Origin: Setophaga petechia
Taxonomy: Eukaryota > Chordata > Aves > Passeriformes > Parulidae
Assembly (NCBI GenBank): GCA_024362935.1
Contig: JANCRA010000016.1
Span: 18,521,165-18,585,164, forward strand
Direction: 5' to 3'
DNA length: 64,000 nucleotides
The position numbers were made by a program, and so were the translations under genes. Under the pieces are notes generated by a model that did no database searches, was not told the DNA's origin, and was given only the letters and a program-made list of their open reading frames with translations. The first letter of the stretch is position 1, and each line of letters opens with the position of its first letter. Of the stretch, positions 62,766-64,000 are shown piece by piece.

Positions 62766-63805
62766 TGTGGTGTTCATGTGGATTTAAACAAAATATCATT
62801 ATTATAGAATAATCCCTTAAAACTACAAGAAATTACCTCAGAAGTGAAAACTACTCTGAAGATATAAAAGTCATACTGGCTGGATTTCCAGCTGATTGTT
62901 CCCCTTAGGGGGTTCTCTGGACCACACCTCTTGCCCTAAGACTGTGGAAATCCCCTTTCACAGGGAAAACGTGTTAGGTGCTGTAACATTACACCCAGTA
63001 CAGTGATACAGAAAATTTATCTGTAAATTAATTTTCAGCACTGTGCATGACCTCTCTTTATCACATTAAATTTCACTATTAATTATATTGTTGGACTGAA
63101 GCACTTCTTGAGATTGATGGAAATCCTTCAGCACAGGTGTCAGCATAGGGGCAGCTCTCTTCAGCATTCTAAGGAGATTTTTATTGGAACAACAATAACC
63201 GGAAAAAAAACCAAAAAAACACAACCAGGCAAGCTTTTGGACATGGAAACCTCTTACAAATCTGGTCTTAGTTATAAAATTTATTTTGGGTTGTCTGAAG
63301 CTCCCGAGTTTTAGCATTCTCTCCCTTTCTAATTTTTTCCCTTATTTTCAGAAGAGCTGGGTGCTGTTCCTGTTTCCCTCTAGACTCAAAGATTAGCAGC
63401 AGGGGCACAGCTGGAGCTAAATCAGCTCCAGCTCCAGGGAGGGTGGGTTGAAGGTCACCCTCCTGTACTCCCATTGGGGCAGGAAAGCAGCCAAGTAAAC
63501 ATCTTCTCCTGCATTTTGTTCCTGTTGAAAACTCAGCTTTAAGACTGCAGGTCCTGTTGTAAACATTTGGATTTTATCTATGCAGAGGGAGCATGTTTAT
63601 TTGTTTATTTTTTAGAGGCAAAAGCAGTTTAGCTGCTCCTCAATCCCCAGTGTTGCTCTTCCCTGAGGTTCCCAGCAGGCTGGATTGGCACCACAGAAGC
63701 CCATATTTGATGCCAAGCTCTTTCTGTGCACCTCCCATCCCTCCACAGCCTGGTGTGTTCCAGCTGCATCAGATTTTATCTGCTTAATGATGTGTGAGAG
63801 CAATC

Positions 63806-64000
63806 CAGCACGGGAAGGACATGGAGCTGTTGGAGTGAGTCCAGAGGAGGCACCAAAACGTTCAGAGAATGGAGCAGCTCTGCTGGGAGGAGAGGCTGGG
63901 AGAATTGGGATTGTCCAGCCTGGAGAAGAGGAGCTTCAAGGTGACCTGAAGTGAGCAAAAAGAAACATGGACAGAGACTGTTTTTACAAAGGCCTGGAGT
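63806..64000 (+). mobile_element. CR1 LINE fragment, continues past the window end
   Basis: Sense blocks CACGGGAAGGACATGGAGC, GTCCAGAGGAGGCACCAAAA and CCAGCCTGGAGAAGAGGAGC. This is the part of the element upstream of the commonly retained 3' tail, so the copy is likely longer than most others here. Confidence 0.88.

Larger units (their letters stand above)
59633..64000. other. Upstream flank of the CSNK1G1 promoter, no gene recognised
   Basis: It contains three CR1 fragments and unique DNA. In human the next gene upstream of CSNK1G1 is PCLAF, then TRIP4. I looked for the PCLAF core (NPVCVRPTP, GIGEFF) on both strands and did not find it. A 215-codon open frame at 61246-60599 on the minus strand has no recognisable domain and is treated as noncoding. 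Confidence 0.6.

Noticed and set aside
59633..64000. PCLAF or TRIP4, the human neighbours upstream of CSNK1G1
   Set aside because: No peptide segment of either protein could be recognised on either strand; the neighbour presumably lies beyond the window or the order differs.

Overview
The window looks like vertebrate, most likely avian nuclear DNA, and the particular repeat lineages suggest a songbird. More than thirty fragments of chicken repeat 1 (CR1) LINE 3' ends are scattered through it in both orientations. Bird-like introns and a CpG island with an unmethylated-promoter appearance are also present. No prokaryotic-style gene packing, CRISPR array, phage, rRNA or tRNA was seen.

One protein-coding gene can be supported with confidence: the 5' part of CSNK1G1 (casein kinase 1 gamma 1) on the minus strand. 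Three consecutive coding exons are present and join in phase: 16321-16144 (start codon and residues 1-59, plus one base), 9428-9388 (a 41-bp microexon) and 5142-5073. Together they encode about the first 96 residues, including the glycine-rich loop, the VAIK lysine and the alpha-C glutamate. The remaining coding exons must lie beyond position 1. Upstream on the same strand, a CpG island at about 58.5-59.25 kb with a good splice donor at 58902/58901 is the likely promoter and 5' untranslated exon 1. This implies a first intron of about 42 kb.

Layout by position. 1-5072: intron downstream of the third coding exon. 5143-9387 and 9429-16143: introns, with CR1 copies, a perfect 148-bp tandem duplication (9.77-10.07 kb), a 27-bp-arm hairpin (15.46-15.54 kb) and a CR1-free block at 15.78-16.12 kb. 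That block holds three perfect octamer motifs and a plus-strand segment bounded by consensus splice sites. 16560-58901: the long first intron, almost entirely CR1 fragments and unique DNA. It includes a 466-470-bp tandem duplication (24.57-25.50 kb), an AT/AC microsatellite (46.97-47.03 kb), a candidate conserved noncoding block (48.37-49.07 kb) and a perfect 20-bp-arm inverted repeat (49.65-49.69 kb). 58.5-59.25 kb: CpG island. 59.19-59.59 kb: minisatellite with a 16-17-bp unit abutting the promoter. 59.6-64 kb: upstream flank with CR1 fragments and no recognisable gene; PCLAF, the neighbour at this position in the human genome, was looked for and not seen.

The most unusual signals are regulatory or structural, not new protein systems. 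They are the octamer/splice-bounded block next to the start-codon exon, a recursive-splice-like junction at the 5' edge of that exon, stacked upstream ORFs before the start codon, and two clean hairpins.
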